A stretch of 64,000 nucleotides of DNA from Actinosynnema sp. ALI-1.44 (GCF_001984155.1 NZ_MTQO01000048.1:124001-188000); one strand, 5' to 3'; shown: positions 41,773 through 52,100, counted from the first letter of the stretch. The notes: generated by a model not told the origin, from the letters alone. A program made the numbers and translations.

Positions 41773-42438
41773 GACATCGGGTAGCGCACCGAATCTGCCG
41801 TGCAGGTAGGCCTTTTCCAGGTTCTGCGACTTCCGGACCCGCTCACCGGCGAACTCCGCCAACGCGCCTAGCCTCGTCGCGCCGTCGTTCTTCTCGGTCA
41901 GCCAGACCTCGTCCCGGTTGAGGTGGTTGAGCAGACTCGTGTCATGCGAGGTGAAGATCAGCTGAGCGCCCTTGGGGTTTGTCTCCGGGGCATGGAACAG
42001 CCTGATCAACTGTGCGGACAGAACGGGGTGCAGGCTGGCATCCAGCTCGTCGAGCACCAACACCGAGCCCAATTCCAACGCGGTGAGAACGTGCCCGATC
42101 AGCTTGAACCAGGTGCGGGTTCCTTCCGATTCCGCTGCGAAGTCAAACGGCACTTCTTCGGTGCCCGCCTGGTGCACAAGACGCACCCGCCGCTCGCCCT
42201 CGTGCTGGTCGATCGAAATTCCGCTTATGCCGAGATCCGCCAGTCGCAGCATCGACAGCACCTTGGACTGGCCATCCATGTCGGACTGGATAGTGCGCCA
42301 GTACAGGTCGGTCAAACCGAAAACCCCCGATGGACGCAGTCGGCGGGACCGCATCCCGATCAACTCGTCGGCGAAGTTCGACACAAGCGGTTCATCGAAC
42401 CTCCGCGCTGCGGAGAGCGTCTGTCGACACTTCGAGCG
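41752..42438 (-). pseudogene. RloA/AAA15-family ATPase, N-terminus deleted
   Basis: About 228 codons of the C-terminal half of an AAA15/RloA ATPase. It has the signature-like ESEGTRTWFKLIGHVLTAL, Walker B with catalytic Glu SVLVLDELDASLHPVL, and the D-loop/switch IFTSHDTSLLNHL, ending GRFGALPDV as in RloA proteins. The Walker A half is absent. The remnant frame (CRQTLSAARRFDEPLVSNF) begins right after the stop of the upstream ATPase gene, without its own start; an internal GTG/ATG near 42384 could give a 210-residue product lacking the P-loop. Non-functional as an ATPase. Confidence 0.72.
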
Positions 42439-45282
42439 TCAGGACAGAACTGTTCGTGGGTCCGGGTCCTCCAGGATGGCGTGGATGACGTGCCGGTCGA
42501 TCCAGCGGTCCGACGCCCACGCGAGTGCCCGGGCGAGGCCGTCGGGGGTGTCCTCGCAGTGGACGCGGTTCTGCCGGTCCACCCACCAGTGCACGCGCTG
42601 GTCGTTGGCTTTCAGCTCGTCGTGCACGATCACGCCTTCGAGGGGCAGGTCGAAGCCCAGCAGCTCCGCCGCCACGACCACCGCGCCCAACTCCGCCCAC
42701 GGCACCAGGTCGCCGCCGGTCACGTCGCCAGCCGATTCCGAGGCCACGGGCAGGTCCAGCAGTTCCGCCAGGCCTTCCGCGGCGTCGTCGTCCAGTGCCG
42801 CCACGACCCGCGCCGGGGGCAGCACCGCCAGCAGCCAGGGGGCGTCGAGCACCACGCAGTCTTCGGCGTCCACCGCTTCGCCGGACAGGACGCGGACGTG
42901 TTCCGGTGCGTCGACCAGGGACACGTCCACCGATCCGGCCAGTGCCGCGTGGGCGCGCAGGGAAACCCCGTGTGGCACAGCGCGTTGTGCGTCGCCGAGG
43001 CGGTCGAGGAGATCCGCCGCGTCCGTGGCGTCCTTGATCTCCAGGTGGGTGCGGACTCCCGCCGCCGCTGCCAGGTCGTCGCCGAGGTCGAGGGGCAGCG
43101 GGTCGTAGAGGCCGATCAGGTCCGACGCGGACGCCGTTCGCCAGAAGCGGGGCGCGCGGCCTTCCAGCAGCGCGTAGCGGGAGATCCACCATGCCGTGTA
43201 GCCGCCCGGTTCACGCAACGCCTGCCAGGTCGCGGGTTCCATCGCCAGCAGGCGCAGGGCGTCCGGCCATTTGTCGTCCGCCACGAGGTCCAGGTCACGC
43301 ACGGCCACCACGCGTTTCGGCTCTTCGCCGAAGGACCACCACTCTTCCTCGTCCGCGAGGTCGTGCTCCGGGCCGATCGGTTCCTCGTCGACGATCACCG
43401 CGAAGCCGGTCAGCACGCCCACCGCCGACAGCACGTCCGCCGACCAGCGTTCGGCGAAGTCCGGGTCGAGCAGGCCCAGTGGCGACTCCGGGTCGAGCAC
43501 CTCCAGGAACCGGGACCCCGGCAACGCCAGCTCGTCCGCCGCGCGCCAGTCACCGGCGGAATCCGGCAGCGCCAACGACTTCAGCCACGGACGGCCACCC
43601 GCCTGGCTGACCAGGCCGAGTACGGCGTGTGCGAGGCCGGAGACGATCAGACCGGCCGAGGCGTCGGCGACGCTGCGTTCCACCGCTTCCTGCAACGAAT
43701 CCAGCACCTCGGCCGCACCCGCGTGCCGGGCACCGAGGCGTTCGAGCAACGGGTTGGCCGCTTCGGGGTGCACCAGCCGCAGGCCGGGAACGTCCAGGTC
43801 GGACAGGAACTCCGGCTCGTCGGCGAGCAACGTCCCCCGTGGGCCGGGCAGCGTGCGGCCGTCCACCAACGGGACCGGCAAGCCGCTGAGGTTCTCCCGG
43901 ATCGCCGCGTCGTTCTCCGCGAACGGCAGCAGCGCCGCATAAACCTGTTGCCACCACGACGGTTCCTGCGAGATCCCGGTCAGCGCCGCGACGACCTCGG
44001 GAATGCGCAGCCGCGAGATCTCCAGCGACGCCAACGCGTGCGCGTGCTCCGGTTCCGCCAGCCACGCCGACGCCAGGTTCGGCACGACGTCGGACAGCAA
44101 GTCCGCCAACGAGTCCGACGGGACCTCGAGCACACGGGCCACGGCCGGGGTCAGCGACTCGGTCACGCCGGGCAGCCATGCCTGCGAACGCAGCTCGGCG
44201 ATGATCAGGTCACGCAGCTGCGCGTCCACATCGGACCGGGGGAAGCCGGGAACCGGCACGAGCGCCGTGCGGTGCCGCTCGGCGATGCCGAAAACCAAAG
44301 CGGGGTAGATCTTCGCGGCCTCGGCCAGCACCTCGGCCACCGCGGCCGACGCCATCACCCTGCGCCGGGAAGCCTCGATCGGCAGGCTGGCGATCAGCCT
44401 GGCCGGCAGCGAAAGCCGTTCGTCGGTCGGTGTCGGCGCGTGCAGCACGTCCTCGGTCAGCGGCTGCGGCACACCCGCGTCCGTCACCGGGATCGCCCAG
44501 CAGATCAGCCACTCCGCGCTCGTCTCCATCCCGAGACCCGCGGTGTCCGACAGCTTCCCCGACGCGCGCCGCAGCATCCACCGGGTCGTGCCTTCCGGCC
44601 CGGTCAGGATCACCGTGTCACCGGAGTCGCTGCTGGTCCAACGCGACCCGTCGACCTCGATGGACGCCAAGCCGGGTAACGCCAGCAGCAGGTCGGGCGC
44701 CTGCGCGCGGAAGCCGGCCAGCAACGCGGCCTGGTCGACGTCCGCGCGCAACGGCAGCCGGACCTCGGTGTCGAAGCCGGCAGGCGGGACGGACTCCGTC
44801 GGCCAGACCAGGCGCAGCACCGGCACCTGGCCGGACCGCGCGGCCACGTGCCGCTGGATCTCGGGGATCTCCCTGGTGCGTTGCGCGGAGAACCGGACGG
44901 ACCCGGTGGACGAGACGACCTCGGGCTCGTCGGTCACCGACAGGACCGCGGAGAACCCGACACCGAACTGGCCGACCGTGCCGAGGATGTCGCGCTTCGA
45001 CGAGGCACGCAACGAGGCCAGCGCCGCGACACCGTCGGCGTCGAGTGCCGCGCCCGTGTTCGCCGCGCGCAGTTCGCCGTCCACGATCGTCAGACGCAGA
45101 TGCCCGCCGAACCCGGCGGCGTCGGCCGCGTTCTGCGCCAGCTCGACCAGCAGGCGGTCGCGGTACGCGCCGAGCCGCAGGTCTTCCTCGGCGTTGGCGT
45201 CTTCACGGAACCGCGTGGGCGAGGCGCTCCAAGCTGCCAGCACTGCCTCGCGTAAGCGCTGGGTGCCGAACGGGTCGTTCAC
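42439..45282 (-). CDS. Sacsin-like N-terminal ATPase domain protein
   Basis: A 947-residue protein. The first 230 residues form a GHKL/Hsp90-like ATPase fold (RLLVELAQNAADAAGFGGHL, the ATP-binding N-box, then LGTVGQFGVGFSAVLSV), as in the N-terminus of sacsin. The remaining 700 residues are an actinobacteria-specific helical region with no motif I can name. GTG 45282 overlaps the stop of the DUF3027 gene (GTGA), a pairing common in actinobacteria. Chaperone-like activity is inferred from the ATPase fold only. A decayed RloA/RloB pair follows immediately downstream. Confidence 0.82.
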   Translation of the reverse strand: MNDPFGTQRLREAVLAAWSASPTRFREDANAEEDLRLGAYRDRLLVELAQNAADAAGFGGHLRLTIVDGELRAANTGAALDADGVAALASLRASSKRDILGTVGQFGVGFSAVLSVTDEPEVVSSTGSVRFSAQRTREIPEIQRHVAARSGQVPVLRLVWPTESVPPAGFDTEVRLPLRADVDQAALLAGFRAQAPDLLLALPGLASIEVDGSRWTSSDSGDTVILTGPEGTTRWMLRRASGKLSDTAGLGMETSAEWLICWAIPVTDAGVPQPLTEDVLHAPTPTDERLSLPARLIASLPIEASRRRVMASAAVAEVLAEAAKIYPALVFGIAERHRTALVPVPGFPRSDVDAQLRDLIIAELRSQAWLPGVTESLTPAVARVLEVPSDSLADLLSDVVPNLASAWLAEPEHAHALASLEISRLRIPEVVAALTGISQEPSWWQQVYAALLPFAENDAAIRENLSGLPVPLVDGRTLPGPRGTLLADEPEFLSDLDVPGLRLVHPEAANPLLERLGARHAGAAEVLDSLQEAVERSVADASAGLIVSGLAHAVLGLVSQAGGRPWLKSLALPDSAGDWRAADELALPGSRFLEVLDPESPLGLLDPDFAERWSADVLSAVGVLTGFAVIVDEEPIGPEHDLADEEEWWSFGEEPKRVVAVRDLDLVADDKWPDALRLLAMEPATWQALREPGGYTAWWISRYALLEGRAPRFWRTASASDLIGLYDPLPLDLGDDLAAAAGVRTHLEIKDATDAADLLDRLGDAQRAVPHGVSLRAHAALAGSVDVSLVDAPEHVRVLSGEAVDAEDCVVLDAPWLLAVLPPARVVAALDDDAAEGLAELLDLPVASESAGDVTGGDLVPWAELGAVVVAAELLGFDLPLEGVIVHDELKANDQRVHWWVDRQNRVHCEDTPDGLARALAWASDRWIDRHVIHAILEDPDPRTVLS

Positions 45283-46028
45283 TCCGCTGATGCCCGCTCG
45301 ACGTCGAGCAGCGAGTCGTCGTAGATCAGGTCCGCGACGAGCACCGGCGAGCCCTGTTCGATCCGCAGCTCGGAGTGCGCGCCGCAGCCGTACTGGACGT
45401 GCACGACGTGCCCGTCCGCCGGGGCGATCTCGTTGCCGCAGACACCGAACGCCGAACGCAGCGCGCCGGCGACCGGGAGGTAGAAGCCACAGGTGCCGCA
45501 GTGCTCCGGCGCGCTGCGGGCCATGTCGGAGCGTGGCCCGTACTCGCCGCTCTGCCAGCGGGACGCCGCGTCCAGCCGCGCCGGGCGGGACATCACCCGG
45601 ACCCGGCCGAGTCCGGCCTCGAGCGCGACCTCCTCGACGGCTTCGTCGTCGGACTGCACGTACGCGGGCACGAGCCGCGGGTCGTCCGGGGCGGTCGGGA
45701 GCAGGTCGCCGACGCCGAGGTCGCCCGCCTGCACACGTTGCTGCCACGGCACCCACGCCGGAGCCACGAGCGCGTCGGGACCGGGCTCGAGCACGACCTC
45801 GCTGACCGTCACCTCGGTCCCCGGGCCGGAGTTGGCCACCGTGACGGCCCAGTGCCAGCCGCGGTAGCCGGGTTTGTCGGCTTCGAAGAGGTGTGTGACA
45901 GCGGCGTCGTCTTCCGGCCGCACGCCCACGTGTTTGCCGACCTCGTCACCGGCTTCCACGCGGGCAGCGGCGCGTGCGCGCTCGACTGCTCCTACAAGGG
46001 CAGCGTCTGGTTCCGGCGTCGTGCTCAT
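45279..46028 (-). CDS. DUF3027 family protein
   Basis: A 249-residue soluble protein. The central segment HLFEADKPGYRGWHWAVTVA and VLEPGPDALVAPAWVPW are DUF3027 hallmarks. The C-terminal third has a probable zinc site (EHCGTCGFYLPV, FGVCGNEIAPADG, YGCGAHSELR). ATG 46028 is preceded by an in-frame GTG (46031). Neither has a ribosome binding site, so leaderless expression is possible. It is divergent from the glutamine cyclotransferase gene over 37 bases and co-transcribed with the sacsin-like gene. The function is unknown. Confidence 0.85.
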   Translation of the reverse strand: MSTTPEPDAALVGAVERARAAARVEAGDEVGKHVGVRPEDDAAVTHLFEADKPGYRGWHWAVTVANSGPGTEVTVSEVVLEPGPDALVAPAWVPWQQRVQAGDLGVGDLLPTAPDDPRLVPAYVQSDDEAVEEVALEAGLGRVRVMSRPARLDAASRWQSGEYGPRSDMARSAPEHCGTCGFYLPVAGALRSAFGVCGNEIAPADGHVVHVQYGCGAHSELRIEQGSPVLVADLIYDDSLLDVERASAE

Positions 46029-46065
46029 CACGAAGATTGTGCACCACGTGTGTCACGCTTCCGCC

Positions 46066-46860
46066 GTGAAGGTGCTCCTTGTTCTCACGGCCTGCGTTTT
46101 GGTCGCATCGTGTGGCACAAGCGCTGCCCCCAACGCTGCCCCGAACGCTGGGCCGAACGCTGGGCCCGTGAAGATGCGCGCCGAGGTGCTGGCGGTCCTG
46201 CCGCACGACTCGACGGCGTTCACCCAGGGCCTGGAGCTGGACGGCGACCGGCTCATCGAAGGCACCGGCCTGGAGGGCGCGTCCAGCGTGCGCGTGGTCG
46301 ACCCGAAGACCGCCGAGGTCAGGAGGAAGGTGGACCTGCCGTCCCCGATGTTCGGTGAGGGCGTGACCGTCGCCGGGTCGAAGATCTGGCAGCTGACCTG
46401 GCGGGACGGCGTCGCGTTCCAGCGCGACAAGCAGACGCTCGCCGAGGTCAGACGTGTGCCGTACAGCGGTGAGGGCTGGGGCGTCTGCCTTGACGGTCAG
46501 CGGCTGGTGATGAGCGACGGCTCGGACAAGCTGGCGTTCCGCGACCCGGAGACGTTCGACCAGGTCGGCGAGGTGCGGGTGCGGTCGGCCGGAGAGCCGG
46601 TCACCCTGCTGAACGAGCTGGAGTGCACGCCGGACGGTGTCTACGCGAACGTCTGGAAGACCGACACGATCGTGCGGATCGACCCCGCGTCCGGGAACGT
46701 CACGGCCACCGTCGACCTGACGGGTCTGCTGCCGCGGGAGGACCGCGCGGACGATGCCGTGCTCAACGGGATCGCGGCCGTGCGGGGCACGGGCGAGTTC
46801 CTGGTCACCGGCAAACTGTGGCCGAAGATGTTCCGGGTGAAGTTCGTCACGGCATCCTGA
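46066..46860 (+). CDS. Secreted glutaminyl-peptide cyclotransferase lipoprotein
   Basis: A 264-residue protein with a lipoprotein signal (KVLLVLTACVLVASC), a short Ala-Pro-Asn repeat linker (APNAAPNAGPNAGP), then a five-bladed beta-propeller of the plant/bacterial glutamine cyclotransferase type. Typical segments are AFTQGLELDGDRLIEGTGL, GEGVTVAGSKIWQLTWRDG, LLNELECTPDGVYANVW and VLNGIAAVRGTGEFLVTGK. These enzymes convert N-terminal Gln to pyroglutamate. It probably acts on secreted proteins at the cell surface. GTG 46066 gives the complete signal. Confidence 0.87.
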   Translation: MKVLLVLTACVLVASCGTSAAPNAAPNAGPNAGPVKMRAEVLAVLPHDSTAFTQGLELDGDRLIEGTGLEGASSVRVVDPKTAEVRRKVDLPSPMFGEGVTVAGSKIWQLTWRDGVAFQRDKQTLAEVRRVPYSGEGWGVCLDGQRLVMSDGSDKLAFRDPETFDQVGEVRVRSAGEPVTLLNELECTPDGVYANVWKTDTIVRIDPASGNVTATVDLTGLLPREDRADDAVLNGIAAVRGTGEFLVTGKLWPKMFRVKFVTAS

Positions 46861-46905
46861 GTAACTCCGTGTGTGGCGCCGGAGTCCCTAAGGCAGGATG
46901 GAGGG

Positions 46906-48672
46906 GTGCTTCGCTCCGGCTCTGACGACAACGGCGGGGACCGGCCTGCCAAGAGCCGGTCCAAAGGACGGAAGTGGACCGCGCGGCAGCCCCAGCAGTT
47001 CCACCGGGAGCAGCAGCCGCCACCTCCGCCGCCGCCCCCGCCTGCCCGGCGCCAGCCGCCGCCCCCGCCTCCTCCCCTTCCCGAGGAGTTCCGGCAGACC
47101 ACGCCGCTGCGCCGTGAGCCACCGCCCCCGCCGTCCACTCGGTACGGCCCGGACGGCTACCCGGTGCCGCGCAGTGGTCATACGGGTCCGTACGACTACT
47201 ACGAGCAGGCGCCCCCGCCGCACCGGCAGCCCCCACCGCCACAGCAACACCAGCAACCCGAGCCGGAGGCCGAGGCCAACCACGGGTCGGAAGCCACAGC
47301 CCTGCCGCGGGGCGGCATCCCCCAGATGCCCAAGAAGCTCACGGTCACCCGGGTGGCCGCGCTGCGCGGCAAGCAACTGACCCAGCAGGCGGTGCACGCG
47401 TTCAAGCGGGCGGCGAACGCCGACGGCGCCGACAAGTCGGGGCTGACGTCGCTGACGTACGCGACGATGCTGAACTACGCCAGCGACGCGGCGATGGCCG
47501 TCGCGCTGGCCAACACCCTGTTCTTCGCCGCCGCGAGCGCGGACAGCAGCAAAGGCAAGATCGCGCTGTACCTGCTGATCACGGTGGCGCCGTTCGCGTT
47601 GGTCGCGCCGGTGATCGGCCCGGCTCTGGACCGGATCCAGCGTGGCCGCAGGCTGGCGATGTGCGTCGCGTCGGCCGGTCAGGCGCTGATGTGCGTCGTG
47701 ATGGCCACCAACTTCGACTCGTGGCTGCTGTACCCCGCCGCGCTCGGCAAGATGGTGCTGTCCAAGTCGTTCACGGTCCTCAAGGCGGCGGTCACACCGA
47801 GAGTGCTGCCGCAGGAGATCACGCTGTCCAAGACCAACGCCCGGCTGACGGTGTTCGGCCTGGCGGCGGGCATGGTGTTCGGTGGCATCGCGGCCGGGCT
47901 GACGCAACTGTTCGGCTCACCGGGTGCGCTCTGGTTCACCGCCCTCATCTGCGTCGTCGGCGCCGTGCAGGGCATGCGGATCCCGGCGTGGGTCGAGGTC
48001 ACCGAGGGCGAGGTACCCGCGACCCTGTCATCGTCGCCGACGAGACCCAAACGCCAGCCGATGGGCCAACAGGTCGTGGTGTCGTTGTGGGCCAACGCCA
48101 CCGTCAAGATCCTGACCGGGTTCCTGATGATGTTCTCGGCGTTCGCCATCCGCGCGGAGACCGAGGGCCAGGCGTTCCAGCAGTTGCTGCTGCTCGGCAT
48201 CATCGCGGCCGCAGCCGGTGTCGGCAGCTTCGGCGGCAACGCGATCGGCACGAGACTGCACGTGGCCAGACCCGATCAGATGGTGCTCGCCTGCGTGATC
48301 GCCTGTGTGACCGCGACCGTGGTCGCCACGATCCTGCCGGGCATCGGGACGATGGCGATCGTCAGCCTGATCGCGTCGACCGCCGCGGCGCTGGCCAAGA
48401 ACAGCCTGGACGCGGTGATCCAGGACGACCTGCCGGAGGAGTCGCGCGCGTCGGCGTTCGGCCGTTCGGAGACGGTGCTGCAGATGGGCTGGGTCTTCGG
48501 CGGCGCGCTGGGCGTGCTGCTGCCCACCACGTTCTGGGTCGGCTTCCTGGTTGTCTCGTTGCTGCTCGGCATCGGCCTGGTCCAGACGATCCTGGCCACG
48601 AAGGGGAACTCGCTGCTCAACGTGGTTCGCCGGGCCACCCCGGCGCGCCGGGCGGGCACCGAGCCCACGTAG
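46906..48672 (+). CDS. MFS-type membrane protein with polyproline N-terminus
   Basis: A protein of about 588 residues. The first 130 or so residues are cytoplasmic, Pro/Gln/Arg-rich, with runs of nine and seven consecutive prolines. Then come 12 membrane spans with an MFS fold (LVAPVIGPALDRIQRGRRLAM, then VLKAAVTPRVLPQEITLSKT). This matches the mycobacterial Rv0876c-type transporter. The start is uncertain: GTG 46906 (possibly leaderless behind CAGGAT) or GTG 46873 in frame. Translation of the proline runs should need elongation factor P. The substrate is unknown. Confidence 0.82.
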   Translation: MLRSGSDDNGGDRPAKSRSKGRKWTARQPQQFHREQQPPPPPPPPPARRQPPPPPPPLPEEFRQTTPLRREPPPPPSTRYGPDGYPVPRSGHTGPYDYYEQAPPPHRQPPPPQQHQQPEPEAEANHGSEATALPRGGIPQMPKKLTVTRVAALRGKQLTQQAVHAFKRAANADGADKSGLTSLTYATMLNYASDAAMAVALANTLFFAAASADSSKGKIALYLLITVAPFALVAPVIGPALDRIQRGRRLAMCVASAGQALMCVVMATNFDSWLLYPAALGKMVLSKSFTVLKAAVTPRVLPQEITLSKTNARLTVFGLAAGMVFGGIAAGLTQLFGSPGALWFTALICVVGAVQGMRIPAWVEVTEGEVPATLSSSPTRPKRQPMGQQVVVSLWANATVKILTGFLMMFSAFAIRAETEGQAFQQLLLLGIIAAAAGVGSFGGNAIGTRLHVARPDQMVLACVIACVTATVVATILPGIGTMAIVSLIASTAAALAKNSLDAVIQDDLPEESRASAFGRSETVLQMGWVFGGALGVLLPTTFWVGFLVVSLLLGIGLVQTILATKGNSLLNVVRRATPARRAGTEPT

Positions 48673-48682
48673 GCTGCCCGCT

Positions 48683-49135
48683 GTGCGCCGATTCGGAATT
48701 GCCTCGCTGGTGGTGGGCGGTCTGCTGCTCGCGGGATGCGCCGCGCCCCACGACCCCGAGGTCACGTTCTTCGCGGACGGCGAGACCGTGCGGATCACGC
48801 CGTCGCCTGTCTGCGACGACAAGCTCGAGGAGTGCAAACCGACGGGCGAGCTCGCGGTGCCCAGCGGCAAGTCGTTGAACATTAGCGTGCCCAAGCAGGT
48901 CGCCGAAGCCCCGTGGCTGGTCGTGTTCCGCTACCGCGCTGCCGACGGTTCCGTGCAGAAGGCGCGCTCAGCGCTGTTCGGCGACCGCGGGACGTACGCG
49001 TACACGCTCCACGCGCCGACCGCGGCCGACCAGCTGATGCACGTGGAAGTCCAACGCATCGGCGGGATCGGCGTGGACGAGAACCAGCAGTCCGTCTTCG
49101 GCGTCAACGCCAGCTGGGCGCTGACGATCAAGTAA
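48683..49135 (+). CDS. DUF2771 family lipoprotein
   Basis: A 150-residue lipoprotein with signal peptide and lipobox LLLAGC. The mature part is a single beta-rich domain (PEVTFFADGETVRITPSPVC, then SISVPKQVAEAPW-like sequence and VDENQQSVFGVNASWALTIK) of the actinobacterial DUF2771 family. The gene is leaderless by inspection: TAGGCT (48670-48675) lies seven bases before GTG 48683. This puts its promoter across the end of the MFS gene 10 bases upstream. The function is unknown. Confidence 0.82.
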   Translation: MRRFGIASLVVGGLLLAGCAAPHDPEVTFFADGETVRITPSPVCDDKLEECKPTGELAVPSGKSLNISVPKQVAEAPWLVVFRYRAADGSVQKARSALFGDRGTYAYTLHAPTAADQLMHVEVQRIGGIGVDENQQSVFGVNASWALTIK

Positions 49136-49142
49136 GCAGGAA

Positions 49143-49171
49143 AACGGGAGAGGCGCTCGGCCCCTCCCGTT
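49143..49171. terminator. Hairpin terminator between DUF2771 and RHS genes
   Basis: AACGGGAG and CTCCCGTT pair around a loop that can extend by GG/CC. It lies between the convergent stops at 49135 and 49186 and probably serves both. Confidence 0.7.
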
Positions 49172-49185
49172 CTCGTTCCGGCCGA

Positions 49186-52100
49186 TCAGCAGAGCGTGGG
49201 GTGGCAATTCGCGTTTGGACCGTTCGAAGTGGGCTTGCGCACCGGGTCCCATCGGATGATGTAGCCGGTGTTGACCCCGCCGTTGAGCCAGCCCGCCGCG
49301 AGGCTCAGCTCGGCGCCCCACCCGGCACTGCCCGCGATCGAGTCGCTGACGCCGCCGTTGATCAGGTTCTTCTCCGACTCGTACCCGAAGTCGACGCCAG
49401 GTCCCACTTTGGCGTGGACGCCCACTTCGCCCGACAGCGTGATGCCCGAGGCCACCTGGTCGGCCTTGTCGGCGTTGACCTTCGACGTCAGGTCGGCCGC
49501 GATGCCGAAGCCGAACTGCACGCCGATCTTGATCTGCGCGCTGTAGGTGATGCCGACGTTGTCGAAGTTGACGCACTCCTCACGGGAGACCCCGACCTCA
49601 CCGGCGGCCATGGAGAACGAACCACAGACCGAGCCGGACCCGATGCCGTCGGTCAGGATCGAGGTCCACCGGTCGTCCTGCTCGTCCATGACGTGCCGCT
49701 TGGCCAGTTTGTTGACCTCCCTGGCGACGACCCTGGCGCGCTCGCGCTTGCGGGCCTGTTCCCTGCGCCAGTCGTACATCTGCTGCCGGTGCTTGGCCTC
49801 CTTGCGTTTCTGGTTGGTGATCGTCGTGCCCCGCCTGGGGTTCTCCTCCTTGTTGCCGGTGACGATGCCGTTGCGCTTCTGGTCGATCTGCCTGCGGACG
49901 TTGGCGGCGTCCTCGTGGCGTCCCTGCGAGTCCAGCTTGAGCGCCTGCATCGCCTTCTGCTCTTCCCAGTCCATCTCCCCGCTCGGGTCGCTGAAGGTGG
50001 ACGGGTTGTTGCGGGAGTAGACGTAGGCGTCCAGGCTCTGCGGGCTGGCGTCGTTGAGCAGCGGGTCGACCGAGAGGAACCTGCCAAGCGCCGGGTCGTA
50101 GTCCCGGACACCGAGCCTGGTCAGGCCGGTCGCCGGATCGGCTGTCCCGCCGACGAATCCCTGGGTCGACGGCCAGCTCTCCGGTGCGGGACCGCGGGCG
50201 ACGCCGAACGGGTCGAACCGGCGCTTGGTCGTCGCAAGGGTGTTCGCGTTGACCGACAACGTGCCGGTGCCCTGCCGGTCGCCGGTGAGGTAGCTCAACG
50301 AACCCCCGGTCTTCGCCGCGACGAGGGAGTCGCCGTGCAGGTAGTACCGGGTGCCGGTGAGCTTGTTCGTCGCCTTGTCCAGCTTGAGTTCGCCGCTGGG
50401 CAGGTACAGCGTCGCCGAGCCGGGCTGCTTGGCGAGCAGGCGGGTGTTGTCCGGCGTGTTGACGTACTCGGTGAGCACACCGTTCGCGTTGACCGAAGCC
50501 AACTGGCCTTCCGCGTCCCACGTGTACTGCTGTGCTCCGGCGGCGTTCGGCTTGCTGACGGTGTTGCCTGCCTTGTCGTAGTCGAACTCCCCGGCCGCCG
50601 CGGTCGTGCGCAGCGCCGGGCCTGACACCGACACCGTCGCCGGGGCGTGCGGCTGCGGCTGACCCGCCTGCGGGTACGTCGTCGTGGTCGTGGTGTCCGG
50701 TGCGCCGTTGATCCCGTGCTGGGTCTGGGAAACACGCCTGCCGACCATGTCCGGCTGGTAGCTGTTCCAGTACGGGGCCGGCCCGCCAACCGCCGCACCG
50801 GCCGCAGCGCAGTCCGAAGTGGACGTCCAGGCGTCCCTGAGCCTGCGCATGCCGTCGTAGGCCATGCACTGCCGGTCGAGCGAACTGCCCGCGGTCTTCG
50901 TTTCGATCTTCTTGACGTTGCCGATCGGGTCGTAGGAGTAGTTGGTCTGGTCGGCCTGCACGTCCGTGGCGGTCTCCCGCTCGACGAGGGAGTCGGACAG
51001 CCTGCGGGTACCTTCCTCGTAGTACACGGTCTGCCAGGCGCGCTTGCCGTCCGGCCCTTGCTGGATCTGCGTCACCTCACCGAGCGCGGTGTACGTGGTC
51101 GCGCTGACCACGGGCACGTTGTTCGCCTTGGTGGCCTTGGGCAGGCCGAACGCGTCGTAGGTGTAGACGACGGTCTCGCTCGGCATCGCGGTGCCCAATG
51201 CGGGCAACGCCACCGAGCCGACCGAGCCGTCAGCCAAGTACGTCGTGTTGGTCTTGTACGTCCCCTGCAGCGGTCCTTCGGTGTCCGGGACCGTCACCGA
51301 GATCTGCAACGGCCGGTAGGCGGCGTCGTAGCTGTCGGTCGTGCTGACGTACGCCTTTCCCCCGACGTAACGGGTGGTCGAGGTGAGCTGCCCCTCCTTG
51401 ATCGTGTCGTACGTCCACGAGGCCAGCAGTTCCCCGGTGGCGGAGTCCTTGCGCAGTTCGGTCTGCCTGCCCAGAGCGTCGTACGCGCGCCAGGTGACCT
51501 GACCACGAGCATCCTTTGTGGTCACGACCTCGCCCAGCGCGTTGTAGGTCATCGTCGCCGAACCCTTGTCCGGGTCGGCGGTGCTGACCTTGCGGCCCGC
51601 GGCGTCGTAGTCGTTGGTCCACACGTTGCCGACGGCGTCGGTGATCTTCGCCAGCTCACCCGCCTTGGTGTAGGACCGTTTCGTGGTGACGACACCACCA
51701 TCGGCGAACTGGCGCACCTCGGTGTCCAGACCACGGGCGTTGGTGTACGTTTCCGTTGGCGTGCCACCGGCGGGAGGAGTGACCTTCACCCGGTCGCCGA
51801 AGTACTCGGTGAGCGTCGACCACTGCTTGTCGTTGTGCTTCTCGTACGTCTCCTTCACCTTGCGCTCGGCGCCGTCGTAGCTGATCACGGTCTGATTCGG
51901 GATCTGGTTGTCCTGCGGCGCGAACAACGTCGTGCCCGGCTGGGAGTCGTTGAAGTAAGGCGCGTTGGTCGCGGCGACCAAACCACGGGTGTCGTAGACC
52001 TTGTCCGTGAGCACCCGGCCGCCTTGCGGGCTCGGCGCCTGCGTCTGCCGTTCCCGCATGAAGCCGTCGAACAGCTGGTAGCTGGTGAGGTAGTTGGAGT

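Noticed and set aside
41923-44679. 918-codon plus-strand frame opposite the sacsin-like gene
   Set aside because: Low-complexity Arg/Gln/Val translation, antisense to a well-supported gene and a remnant.
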